From the NCBI GenBank assembly GCA_002633005.1, contig NMRA01000316.1, forward strand, positions 13,598-77,597: a DNA stretch of 64,000 nucleotides, given 5' to 3'. Shown piece after piece: positions 1 through 10,700 of this stretch; position 1 is the first letter of the stretch; each line of letters opens with the position of its first letter. A program made the position numbers and the translations under genes. The notes beneath the pieces are model-generated. The model saw only the letters and a list, made by a program, of their open reading frames with translations. It did not search any database and was not told the origin of the DNA. The DNA comes from Phoronis australis (lineage: Eukaryota > Phoronida > Phoronidae).

Positions 1-416
1 TGTACAGGTGGCTCTTGGCGAGATGGTCGACGAGATTGGTATGGCGAAGCAGTTTTGCGGGTTGATTGTCGTCGTGGCATGCTGAAAAGGAAAAGTAAAG
101 GGAGCAGAAATGGAACACTGAAACAACAGGCCAGCACTGTAATGGTTGGAGCCAAGCGGTAAGAAGAACTTGGAGAGTTGAATTACGATGGATTACACTG
201 AACATTACGAATGAAGAAGTAAGTAAGAGATATCTGAATGGTCGAACCCATCGTAAGATGGGGACCCATGAATAACTTGGCAAAGTAAACGGAAATGAAA
301 GAGAAAGTAGACACCAAAGGTGCAGGACTTGGAAATGAACAATATAAGCATGTATAGTTTGATCTGGCACGCCCGCATAAAACGGGAGTAATGAATAAAA
401 CGAAAGGGAATTGTAA
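1..416. other. No gene seen
   Basis: No convincing coding sequence on either strand. Around 325-345 there is a degenerate single match to the repeat monomer that forms the array starting at 417 (an AAGTAGACACC-AAGGTG segment), so the array probably once reached further left. Confidence 0.4.
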
Positions 417-740
417 ACTGAAGTAAGCACCCAAGGTGTTACAGATAGACTGGTCCGAATGGCCGGACCAAGCCGTATGAAGAGTAAACTGAAGTAGGCA
501 CCCAAGGTGCTACCAGATAGAGTAGTCTCAGGGAGGACCACTGATGAAGCGTAGACTGAAGTAGACACCCAAGGTGTTACCAGATAGACGGGTCCGAATG
601 GCCGGACCAAGCCGTATGAAGAGTAACTGAAGTAGGCACCCAAGGTGCTACCAGATAGAGTAGTCCGTGTAGGTGGACCACTGTATTGACGTAGTAAACT
701 GAAGTAAACACCCAGTAGGTTACCAGATAGTCGTACCTGA
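417..740. repeat. Five-unit ~70-bp tandem repeat with built-in palindromes
   Basis: Five units begin at about 417, 488, 555, 626 and 698 with ACTGAAGTA, giving spacings of 71, 67, 71 and 72 bp. Each unit carries a short palindrome of the type CACCCAAGGTG. Units 1 and 3 also carry GGTCCGAATGGCCGGACC, whereas units 2 and 4 carry a different GGACCACT tail, so the array has a two-unit higher-order pattern. It lies downstream (in minus-strand terms) of the SGNH-type ORF at 869-1501, so it may be a subterminal repeat of the same mobile element. That link is inference from proximity only. Confidence 0.75.
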
Positions 741-868
741 AAGTAGTAATGCAATATATGATTAATGAAAGAAGATGGGAAAAGGGACCGAGGAATGGGG
801 CAGTGAGATAATAACATGTATACGGAAAATATACCAGGAATTAACTGGGAGTATGCAATAAGGGACAA

Positions 869-1501
869 TTACGAAAGGAGACCCAAGCGGCGAAGGTGAT
901 GGCCGAAAGCGAAGCGGACGCTAAGAGCTTGTTTGCGGATGCCTGAAGGGTTGAGGTGAATGAGGTCGGGGCGGTAAAGGTGTAAAGGATCCTGCCAGAA
1001 CCCGCCCCTATGGGTCCAAAGGAAGACTGTGGGATGGTCGGCGAGGAGGCATTTGAGGTGAAAGTTAAGGGATTGGCAACGGGTATTAAAAGTGCCGTCA
1101 TCGTGGAAACGTAGGAACACCATGCCGATGATGACTGACTGCACAGAAGGGTAAGACTGGATGATAGACTCGGAAAACGAAATTAGGTCATGGGCCAGAG
1201 ACAAAGGGTGAGACTGGGGATGAGACAGGTCGTTTCCGGCGATCTGTAGGAACACTAAAGTGGCCGAGAATTCGGCGATGGCTGGGGTTAAATGGCGAAC
1301 AGAACGAGGGCCAGGGGCGAGGGTGGCCCCGGACAACCCTAAGGAGTTGATGGAGACAGAGGACGCGTGGAAACCCAGATTGGTCAGACCCTGGTCGGTC
1401 GCCGCAGGCGAATTGAGATAGGCGTCCAGCCAACGCACGTAAGAACTGCCCAAAATCAAACAACCAGGTGGCATATTTAGTCCAGAACAAGCAGGAAACA
1501 A
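869..1501 (-). CDS. SGNH/GDSL-hydrolase-like ORF of a mobile element
   Basis: This minus-strand open frame of 210 residues begins with a non-ATG codon at 1501. The more likely start is the internal Met a few residues in, just before PPGCLILGSSYVRW. The SGNH blocks are visible in order: a block I-like ILGSSYVRW with the nucleophile serine in a GSS rather than GDS context, block III LQIAGNDL with the Gly-Asn pair, and block V DLIHLNPSG with Asp and His of the catalytic set. Short SGNH-type ORFs like this accompany several metazoan transposon groups (Ngaro/DIRS-type and others) and are rarely host genes. No tyrosine recombinase or reverse transcriptase is seen beside it, so it looks like a fragment. 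A 70-bp palindromic repeat lies just downstream at 417-740. Host esterase origin is possible but less likely. Confidence 0.6.
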   Translation of the reverse strand: MFPACSGLNMPPGCLILGSSYVRWLDAYLNSPAATDQGLTNLGFHASSVSINSLGLSGATLAPGPRSVRHLTPAIAEFSATLVFLQIAGNDLSHPQSHPLSLAHDLISFSESIIQSYPSVQSVIIGMVFLRFHDDGTFNTRCQSLNFHLKCLLADHPTVFLWTHRGGFWQDPLHLYRPDLIHLNPSGIRKQALSVRFAFGHHLRRLGLLS

Positions 1502-1719
1502 GGTACAATACCTTAATGATGTGACGAGACGGAGAGTGCTGAAACTTCAAAAAGAAATTGAGTGAAAAATGAAAGTTGGAGAGAATTGTGGACGATGGCC
1601 CAGTGTTGCAACAAGACAAAGAGATCACGTGCTACAATTAAACCAATAATCGTAAAACAAAGAGGGTCACTGACCAGAGAATCCAAACAATATGATAATG
1701 AGGAGGAGGCAGTATAGCT

Positions 1720-2165
1720 TACAATAAAAATATTTATTATATATATATATATTTAATATAAATATTTATTATATATATATTTAATATAAATATTATATAT
1801 ATATATATAATAAATATTTATATAACAAATATTTATATTAAATATATATATATATATATATATTTAATATAAATATTTATTATATATACATATCTATTTA
1901 ATAGAAATATTTATTATATATATATATATTTAATATAAATATTATATATATATATATATATTTAATACAAATATTTGTTATATAAATATTTATTATATAC
2001 ATATATTTAATATATATATATATTTAATATAAATATTTATTATATATATATATATATATATATATTTTCGCAGAACCATATATGTTTTTTTGCGAATGTT
2101 TCTGCGAATATATATATAATAAATATATATATATATATATATATATTAAATATATGTATATATTT
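1720..2165. repeat. TA-rich low-complexity block
   Basis: About 440 bp composed almost only of A and T, built from variants of ATAAATATTTATTATATATAT in both orientations. Near its right end an imperfect inverted pair, TTTTCGCAGAA and TTCTGCGAATA, brackets about 25 bp (2065-2110). A further TCTGCGAGTGATTCTG follows at 2168. It may mark the end of an element, but no target duplication was found. Confidence 0.8.
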
Positions 2166-2257
2166 TTTTCTGCGAGTGATTCTGACCTAAAGATCTAGAA
2201 ACAGGTTTGATATTTAAAATAGACATTTCAGTATTTGAATAATGGCTTTCCAGAAAT

Positions 2258-2478
2258 TGAGAGGTTTTGAGAACTGCATGGAGCACAGTATTAGAATGCA
2301 CATACTGGATAAAATATGCGTTTAGTGGATGGCAGAACAGAATGCATGATATATACACGCATTTCGCAAACAACTGTAGTGTAAAAATGACAAATCGACA
2401 ATGGTGTTGTCACCGCCTTGACAAACTCACCCGCCACCCGAAAAAATTTGTGCCATCTTTTTGTGCTGTACTTTTCTG
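2258..2478 (-). repeat. Inverted remnant of the PAN-exon/intron-1 region
   Basis: Read on the minus strand this segment matches 4727-4939 (and the equivalent part of 27310-27520), that is the 3' part of exon 1 of the fibrinogen-related gene and the first ~170 bp of its intron. The PAN codons, the GGCGGGTGAGTT donor and the intronic GCATATTTTATCCAGTATG are all recognisable with scattered substitutions. It is a broken, inverted relic of a further gene copy. Confidence 0.8.
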
Positions 2479-2559
2479 AGGATAACCTTCTTCACAAACA
2501 TTGCCAATGAAACTTTGAGCTATGGAGCAAAAGGTATAAGTATAACGGCATTTTGTTCC

Positions 2560-2821
2560 ATGAGTGAAGAATCATCCCGGCAAGTGTCATTGTAGCACTC
2601 TTTCCCAGGGATACACGGAGTAGCACTATTAGCGGGAAAGTGTAATTAATATGGAGATGTAACGGGTATCACTTGACATCTCGGTTGGTTGGACAATAAC
2701 ATTCAGATACTCCAACTAGTGACTGGCTCAACACGACAAATACACATGTGTGCGGTCTGTAAATAGTGAAATTCAGATACCAATTACCAAGCATGCCTGA
2801 AGGGCTGACAAAGTTTTTTGT
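2560..2821 (+). repeat. Diverged direct copy of part of the duplicated unit
   Basis: This segment is related, in direct orientation, to about 8655-8850 of the duplicated unit. Shared landmarks are TCCATGAG-GAAGA, TCCCAGGGA-ACG, AAGAGTA-CA-TAT and ATTCAGATA. Divergence is clearly greater than between the two main copies, so it looks like an older duplication. It directly follows the inverted exon remnant at 2258-2478, although those two pieces lie about 4 kb apart in the intact unit. Confidence 0.55.
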
Positions 2822-3290
2822 ATTAATTTCAAGGGCACGGAGTCTTCTACATAACCACGTTTTGTTTTCAGTTTTCTCGTGGGGGCAGCTTCGCTATATG
2901 GGTATAGCTTACTGCTGGATTTAAACAAGCATGAAAAGTACTTCTACGGAAACAGTTCCAGCGTTACCATTTAGTGTCGATGCCGTTTTTGCTTACATTG
3001 GTCACGAACCTATCATGTGATATCAAAATTATTCAGAAACGGTTCTGTTTGAAACAGAAACTGCAGTAGAACATGTAGTAAAAATGACTCATTCCGCATC
3101 AAGAAATTGCCTCAATTTGCCCCCCTCCCAGAAGACTTCCCTTGTAGCACCGAACTTTGTGGTGTCATACTTCACCCAATTTGTCTAATCCCAAATGTGA
3201 TTTATTAGGCTAAACATGGCCCTGAATGGCTGACCCCCCACCTTGCCGCTTGTTGGATGTACTGTGGTCGGTGGATCCGTGGACTGATTC
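2822..3290. other. No gene seen
   Basis: Single-copy-looking sequence between the relic copy and the start of the main duplicated unit. I see no open frame, RNA gene or clear repeat. Confidence 0.4.
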
Positions 3291-3930
3291 CTAATAAAGC
3301 CACAAGAAATTCTATGAGTCTGTATATTTTTCTTCGTTGTGAATTATACAGTGGTTAATGGGTAACACTAAGTTACTCAAAATAAAAGGTAATTATGATT
3401 TCTAGTAGATCTAAAAGGTTTAAATAATCTAATGATGGTGAGCTAATAACACATATTCTAGGAGAAAAGAACACCTAAAGCCAGTAAATTGGGAATTACG
3501 CAACACATAAATGAAAGATGCTTTGAAATCTATTCACATTTAAGTTGATCAAATAACTTCTATGCAAAATAATTGACAATTATTTCTTCCTTCGTGCCCA
3601 AGTAATGCTATTTACGAAAGCTACAATACCATTGATGCGTGTTAAGGCGGAGAACCCTTATCGACAATGACGCCTGCACAATAGTCAATAGTGGGAACAT
3701 ACTTTGTCCATTTCGCTAGTTATACTTTTCTCGTGACATAAGCAATAATTTCATTTCATAGAGCTGAAAGGGCAGCGCAAAGTCGATTATTGCCGCATAT
3801 TATGACAATTGTTTTTTTCGATAAATTTAGAACACAGTAAAATTTCTTTTAGCGATTAATCATTTCACTTTCAATGTGGTGAGAAATGCGTTCTATCGTT
3901 TTTGGAAACTGTGGTGTCTGACCGGCCGCC

Positions 3931-3987
3931 ATGATTAAACCCGAGTTTGTAATTCCCTGGCTGCTACAAGTGCCAGAGAAGTACTAA
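3931..3987 (+). pseudogene. Truncated duplicate of the exon 1 signal-peptide start
   Basis: An ATG in the same CCGCC-ATG context as the real exon 1 opens a frame of only 18 codons. It begins like the signal peptide of the intact gene (MIKPEFVIPWLLQV) but then runs into unrelated codons and stops at 3985-3987. Its upstream sequence matches the upstream sequence of the intact exon, so promoter, leader and about 40 coding bases were duplicated in tandem. It lies about 550 bp upstream of the intact start and is absent as an extra copy from the right-hand duplicated unit. Confidence 0.8.
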
Positions 3988-4415
3988 CTCGCGTGTAATT
4001 TAGAGCACAAAGAAACACAATACAATATACGTGGCATGAGTATAACCTACCTGGAAAAGTCGACAAAGTTCTCCGGAACGGTGATAACAAGGAATCGGAA
4101 GTTAAGCTAGAGAACCCCTACCGATAATAGCGGTATGTAGCGACCATAGACATCTTTGTGATGTCTATGGTAGCGACATTGTCAGCGGGGATTCCCATTG
4201 TACACGTGCACAATAGTCAACAGTGGGAACATTTTTTGTCCATTTGGCTGATTATACGTTTGTGCCTGCATAATAAGCAACATTTTCATTTTATAGGGCT
4301 GAAACCGCAAAAGTCCATTATTGCCGCATATTGTGGCAATAATGTTCTGATTAAAGTTAGCATTTAATGTTCATTAGAACAGATTAAATTTTCTTTTAGC
4401 GATTAACCATTTGAC

Positions 4416-4423
4416 TATAAATA
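4416..4423 (+). promoter_or_regulatory. TATA box of the copy A gene
   Basis: TATAAATA lies 56 bp upstream of the ATG at 4479. At the equivalent position the right-hand copy (about 26994-27008) and the truncated duplicate (about 3870-3885) have CACTTTCAAT-TGG instead, so the match is specific to this promoter. A start site 25-30 bp downstream would leave a leader of about 30 bases. Confidence 0.5.
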
Positions 4424-4478
4424 TGGTGAGAAATGCGTTATACCATTTATTGGAAACTTAGGTGTCTGACCTGCCGCC

Positions 4479-4769
4479 ATGGTTAAAATCGAGTTAGTAG
4501 TTCTCTGGCTGCTACAAGTGCACTTTCAATCTAATTTTATTGCGAATCAAGAGATCACAAGAGGGAAATTTCTCACGAAGAAAACGTCAACATCCTCGTG
4601 CTCTGGACACGTAACCGTCCAAGTTTCTTCTCTCATCGAATGTTCTCATCTCTGCACCGTGGATCCTGCCTGTGTGACATTCTTGTATGACAGTAAAAAA
4701 ATTTGCTCAACTTGCAATACTGCGGAAAAAACAGCACAGAAAGATGGCCCAAATTTTTTCGGGTGGCGG
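4479..4769 (+). CDS. Exon 1 of fibrinogen-related gene A: signal peptide and PAN/apple-like domain
   Basis: This exon encodes 97 residues and ends in phase 0 at the strong donor CGG|GTGAGTTCG. Residues 1-22 are a short charged start followed by a hydrophobic stretch (VVLWLLQVHF), a typical signal peptide, so the product is secreted. Residues about 41-80 hold six cysteines in a PAN/apple-like spacing: SSC, ECSHLC, DPAC, KIC and STC. The hydrophobic VTFLYDSK stretch lies between the fourth and fifth cysteines. PAN/apple domains bind proteins or glycans in secreted proteins. The fibrinogen-domain exon at 12652-13256 is on the same strand and is the likely 3' partner. At least one further exon is needed between them because the donor is phase 0 and the fibrinogen acceptor is phase 1. 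A near-identical exon lies at 27061-27351. Confidence 0.8.
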
Positions 4770-7700
4770 GTGAGTTCGTCAAGGCGGTGACAACACCATT
4801 GTCGATTTGTCATTTTTACACTACAGTTGTTTGCAAAATGCGTGTATATATCATGCATTCTGTTCTGCCATCCACTAAACGCATATTTTATCCAGTATGT
4901 GCATTCTAATACTATGCTTCATGCATTTCTCAAAACCATGTTAGGAATTGCTTTTAATTGTTCCACTTTTGCGTGAGGGTTATCAAAATATGACATTTGT
5001 GATTCTTATGAAAAATGTTAAAGTTGCATTAAACGAAAACGAAGTGATAATTTACAGAATTATAAAGCGTTTTTGATATCTCAACCAGAAAATTTATATC
5101 AAATTAAATTTGATCATGTAATTGACACCAATGTTTGGCTATGAATGTGCCTTTCTTTTGCTGAACTTTATTAAAAATGTATAGTCACGTAACCCAGTAT
5201 GTATTACAGATTTTTAAAAAGTAAATAATCAACTTCTACAGGCTCCCTATTTTCAGAAAACGGTTCTTGTATAGTTTTCAAGATTTTTTGCTAAATGCAC
5301 AGATTGATCAATAATGTCCTAAATAAGTCCGAACGTGCATTTATTTCTTCGACTTTGAATGTTTCACCACTAAGAGAAGTTCGCGGTAACGTGTCGAGTA
5401 ATAAGACCTTTCGCGTAACGATAAGCCAGAGAAGAAGACTCAAGGTAACTTTGACGACCTACACACGTTCAATGGAAGTTGTCCCTTCAAGCTTCACCTC
5501 CAGATCTATGAAACCCGCGGCGTATACTTTGGTATTGTCGGTACCAAGAAGTGTCTTGGCAGCTTCATTTAACCGGCCAAATAACGTTCTGCACATACAC
5601 AATGGCATGTTGGAATTTTCAGCGCCTTTAACCAACAGCTACGTTGGTGTGTAGCCTTACTGAGGAGATTAAGTTACCAGCCTGGCTTATTTTACGAGTT
5701 CTCAAAAACGGCTTGGTGGATTTCGCTGAAACTTTCCGAAAGTAATATCTATTCATCAATCTTAAGAAATCTGATAGTGTTGATGCCGTGCATCATCATT
5801 GTCATTGCTTCTTGTGTTTCATTTACATATCACGTTGTTTATTTTCTTTATAGGCAGCAGTACATCTTTCGCTGCTGTGATTTGGTTTATTTGAGTAAGC
5901 CGGTTCATTCCAGTGGTTACAATAGCAATTGCATAAATGCCATAGTAGCTTGACCGGCCGACTATTATTACGTATTAGCCTCTGTATGTTACGCGGGTTT
6001 TTAGCGAGTAGTGTTTCTCGAGTTTAGCGGCATTCGTTAATTGACATTATCTATAACGCGAATCATGTGTTTTCCTCGGATACTGGAATTTTTAGATTAA
6101 GCACTGACTGCCGGCCAAACTGTTGTAATTTCTGAGTATTTTGGCACAGCATATTATGGTACTCGTGTGTATTTACTAGCTGACTTTAGAGCCTACATAG
6201 TTGTTGTTTAACGGATTGTTTCATTCAGGTGCTGGTTATTGTTTACAATCCGATTCCATTAACGTACATATTTGATACTACTACTTTCTGAATCCTCTAG
6301 CCATGGTGATTCCAAAAATGTATTAGTTGTACTGATTGGTCGATTATTTTTCACAATTTCTGAGTTTTTCCAAAGCGTTCATTTGTAACGCAGATTTTGT
6401 GAGGCAGACATTTTTAAAAGTGCGACACCTGTCGGCAGGATTGATAACTAACGGTTAACCGCGAGATGTCAAGTGTTTTCGATGACGACATTTGTCCGCG
6501 AGAACACACACTCTCGTGTTTTTTCTAACGAAGTTTTGAAGAGGGTTTCCTTTATAAATGACTATTACTGTTTTTTACTCAGAGTTTCCCTAACATGCCA
6601 CGCGGGGTCTTTTTGACACACGCATGATCGTTGTAGTTATCATTCCTGCCGACAGGTGTCGCAGTTATATAATGGCGGACCCTCGAGATCGGCTGCCGCA
6701 AATTAACACCTCGTAAAAACGGTGAATGCATGAATAAAAAGAGCCTAATCAGTACGAGTATTACATTTTTGGAATCACCATGATCACCTTGACGAGAGGA
6801 TTCCGAAAATATTAATATCAAGTATGAACATTAATGGAGTCGGATTGTAAACAGTAACTCAACTGCTTGTTTGGCGTATATGTTGCGCAGTACCCGGTTC
6901 ATGGGATAAATAGTACGGGTCGCAGGTAGCCGGTTGTTTGTGTATGGTAATGGTTCCCAGTTGTAGAATAGATGGTACGCGTTCCAGTTAATTGTGTATT
7001 GTTAGTGAGGTAGTATTTGATAGGCCTGTAATATAGAGTTATTGTCGCGGGTCTTTCTAACGCTCTGATATATAGTATTTGTTAAATAATTACGCTTACT
7101 TGCAGAAAACTCAGATAACCGCGTGTTCGGTTTCACATTTCCAACGCTTCTTCAGTATCACCTTGCAACGCTTGTTCGGACACGTTTTTCGTCGCCTGTA
7201 ACTCTATTGCTTGCCAATGATGCACCAAATAAAGTGTGTTATAGAAAGGGACTCTGTAGTTATGCTCTTAAATTCATCCCTGTAGCCATACGCGGCTATA
7301 GATAGGGTTTTGGATATAAAGGCCCAGTTTTTCCGTAATGTAACAAAGACGAATGCTAATGCTGGTGTTATACAAAAATACCTTACTTTTGGCGACTTGA
7401 TTTCTCATAGAATCCAAACAAAAAGACAAGTTTTGAACGGCGTTTTTGAGGTACATGTAACTGGCGAAGAGTTTATTTAAAACAGTTTAATGAAAATTGA
7501 CCGACGGGTTATTTTGCTATGCTATGAATATACCTTTCTTAAAAATGAAATTGCGACTTAAAAAGGTGTTAGCGTAATGAAAATAACAGTGAATATGTAT
7601 AAAACATATTTTTACATTCCCTATTCTTTTCGATCTTTGTCTTTAAAAAATACATTTTACTAGTTGACAAAGCCTAGTTTATATACCAGTTAGAATGGAT

Positions 7701-10700
7701 ACCACTAAATAAGGTTTGAGATAACCTTAACCTACACTGTACTGTGAGAACCAAATTCAAGATACACTTTAAGGTCCCTTTAGATTTCAAGTATATGGTC
7801 CACTCCTATGAAGCTTTGATTGCCTTGGTGTCGTATTCATCCTGACTTAATTGTTTTTGTAGGAATTTGAAGACTGCTCCGACCCAGGTATGTGTGTCCA
7901 CATTAGTGAGTTAAAGGAGGAAGCAAGGAAATGTTGACTCTTACTTCCTTTAAACTTTCGAAGGGTTATTTTCGGGAGAAGGGCTTAAAATGTTAACCTT
8001 ACCAGAGTACAGAGGCGACACTGCTAAGGGTATTGTGCTGTGAAACACAGAAAAGCTGTCGATCTAGTTGGGCAAAAAAAATTAGCAAGAAACAAAAATT
8101 TGAAAGGAGAGGTCCACTCAAATAACAGTGATTAAAAATAATAATTTAACGAAAATGGTACACGTGTTTTTGTTTTCGCTTGGGAGAGTTAATGCCGCTT
8201 AATCCTGTTGTACGCACAGTAAAACTTATTTTAAGGAGTGTTGTGTTTAAAGAAACGAGGTATATTCCATTCTTTCCAACACCACACAAGTTCATGACCA
8301 TTACATTGGAGCGTTTCAGTGTTCGTAGTGGTATACTTTTTCAGAACATCCTGTCTAAACAGATACCCACTACATGTTCTCAAAACAGGATTGTCTGTGA
8401 GAAAATATGTTTTCGTGATGTCAGGGTGAATTTTAAGCAAAAAACTAAAATAAACTGACATCAGGACCGCTCTCTGTAGAGCAAGGTTATTTCTATTAAA
8501 GTAAGATCACGTTAGACCATGCATAATCACACGAGTGAAAAGCGAGTGGTTCGCGAGTAAGCTTGGGACCTCTCCTTACACATAGTGCAACGATTTGTAG
8601 ACGAGGCTGGAATGTAGGATTAGGGATTAAGCAGTAGAAATAAAACAATATTTCCATTCCATGAGCGAAGATTCGTTGCAACGAGTGTTATCACACTTTC
8701 TCCCAGGGAAACGAAGAGTACCATTATCAGTGTGAAAGTATATTTACCTGTAATATAAAGATGGGTACTACTTGAATAGGTAATCAATTTGGAATTCGGA
8801 CTGGTTCGAAAATAGATTTCAGATATTCAAATTGGTTGATTATGTCAGATACGTAAGTTAAGTGTTGTGCATGTACATGTATACTACACACAGGAGTTCA
8901 AGGTTTCGACTTTAACATGAACAGCGCGTGTGCAATCGGATGGCGGATAACTAGGTAAACAATCCGATATTTATATTACGGTTTACACCGACCGGACATC
9001 AAACTGCAGATTCCTGTTGAAATGGCGAGTGAATGGCTAAAGAGTAGTTGGTAATACAATTATTTCATCTGCACGTGGATACTGTGGAGTTGCTTGGACG
9101 TAAAATCTTTCACATTATTAGTTAGCTTTATCTCTCAAAAAATCAGCTTGGCTGAGCTGCCGACGGCAATTGGTGACGGTAACAGTTTTCCATTGTAATG
9201 GTACTAAATGTCAATTCATATAGTTGAACTATTTGCCTTAAAGTTGTATCCAGTGCTAGGTAATATTTGCAATAATAACCCTGGGGCGGTCTTCGTAAAA
9301 ACGTGGCGGACATTGCATATTACCGATTTTCACATACATCATTGACAATTAATCCGTTACAAAAGTGATCGTAAGAGGTTATCAGGAGAAAAAAGAGATT
9401 GTGACACTCTTGATTATGTCAGAAATATCATACTCGCAGCAAGTTGGCAAAATTCTCGATACATATGTATTTCGAATGATTTCCCTTTCATTTATGAAAT
9501 GTATGTGGATCGATTTGCTTATTTTACCTAATTAAATACTCCATGTGAAATTTGTGATCGTGTATTGGATCTTGCGGCTCGTGCAACAACAAGCTTGGTA
9601 TAAACTGAAGAATTTGATGAAAGTTCATGTTTTTAAAGACTCATGGTCGCAAGGCGTCAAAAATAAAATAAAATGAAACATCAAGACGATATCCATAACA
9701 AATCTAGGCATGCACACCGACACCCAAACACCGAGGTGCGGTTCGTTCTGGCGAGTAGAACGAAATGATACAAGATCACGCGAGCGAAAGGCGACTTTTT
9801 AGGGAGTATATTTAAAACTGTACTGGAGTATGTTAACAAAATGACTGTCGGAAGTGATTGGTCCGTGATGTTAGAATGTTGAATTATTGGATAGAATTCA
9901 TAGATTAAGGGATAGAATTCATCATTTTGTTTCCATAAACGAAGGTTTCTCGCTGCAAGTCCTCGACTAATATTTTGAGAATTCGTAACAAGCAACCGTG
10001 ATTTCTACGTGTCGGTCATTATCATTTCTAGTGGGCAATCATGACGATAATCAGCGACGTCAATGAACTTTTGTTTAGACCCAGACGGTTTTTCCAGAGT
10101 CCACTTTCTTTTGTAACAGAACAATCATAATGATGTTTTCCGATGTCTCCTGTTTACGGTAACGTACACTGCATGTAACATGATCACTAACTTTTACTTT
10201 CTGAAGAAACGAGTTTATTTCTGAACATTTATGGAAATTCCTATACCTATGTGTTGAACTATCCATAGTACATTTCAAAGCTACTTGAGAGATGTTTGTC
10301 CATTTTTATGTATCAGAAAACTTGTAAATTTTGGATAAATACTGGGAGTAGTTAATCGCATTTTCCGTGTCACCGCATTCTGATTTTTACTGAAGAATAT
10401 ATATGTATCAAACGGCGCCAAAGGTCCAATTGATTATAATATATATATAGATGATCGGATTGCGCATTCTAGGGCTAGAGTTCTATGCTTTATTTTAGGT
10501 AAAAGCTGCTGTTTAGCTCGTTACTAGCTTCTGCTTCTGACTTGGGTGTTCCCTGGACAAGTGTGGTGTGACACTGGACCTTTACTAAAATCAAAGAATC
10601 GCAGACATTTGGTTTCCTCTTGTGAATACTGTACTGCTATAATCCGACCTAAAGCAGGAGTCCTCTGGCACAACCAACTGAAAGAATTGTCAATAGAGAC

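Noticed and set aside
869-1628. Alternative frames overlapping the SGNH ORF (plus additional minus-strand frame 1188-1628)
   Set aside because: Only the frame 869-1501 carries ordered catalytic blocks; the others are shadows.
5295-5654. Conserved frame in intron 1 present in both duplicated units (also 27879-28136)
   Set aside because: The whole intron is nearly identical between units, so frame preservation is not evidence of coding; the frames end at different points and no domain is recognisable.
8180-8461. Frames on both strands conserved in both units (also 30739-31020)
   Set aside because: Same reason: recent duplication. Both strands are open, there are no splice sites that fit the required phases, and no motif is seen.
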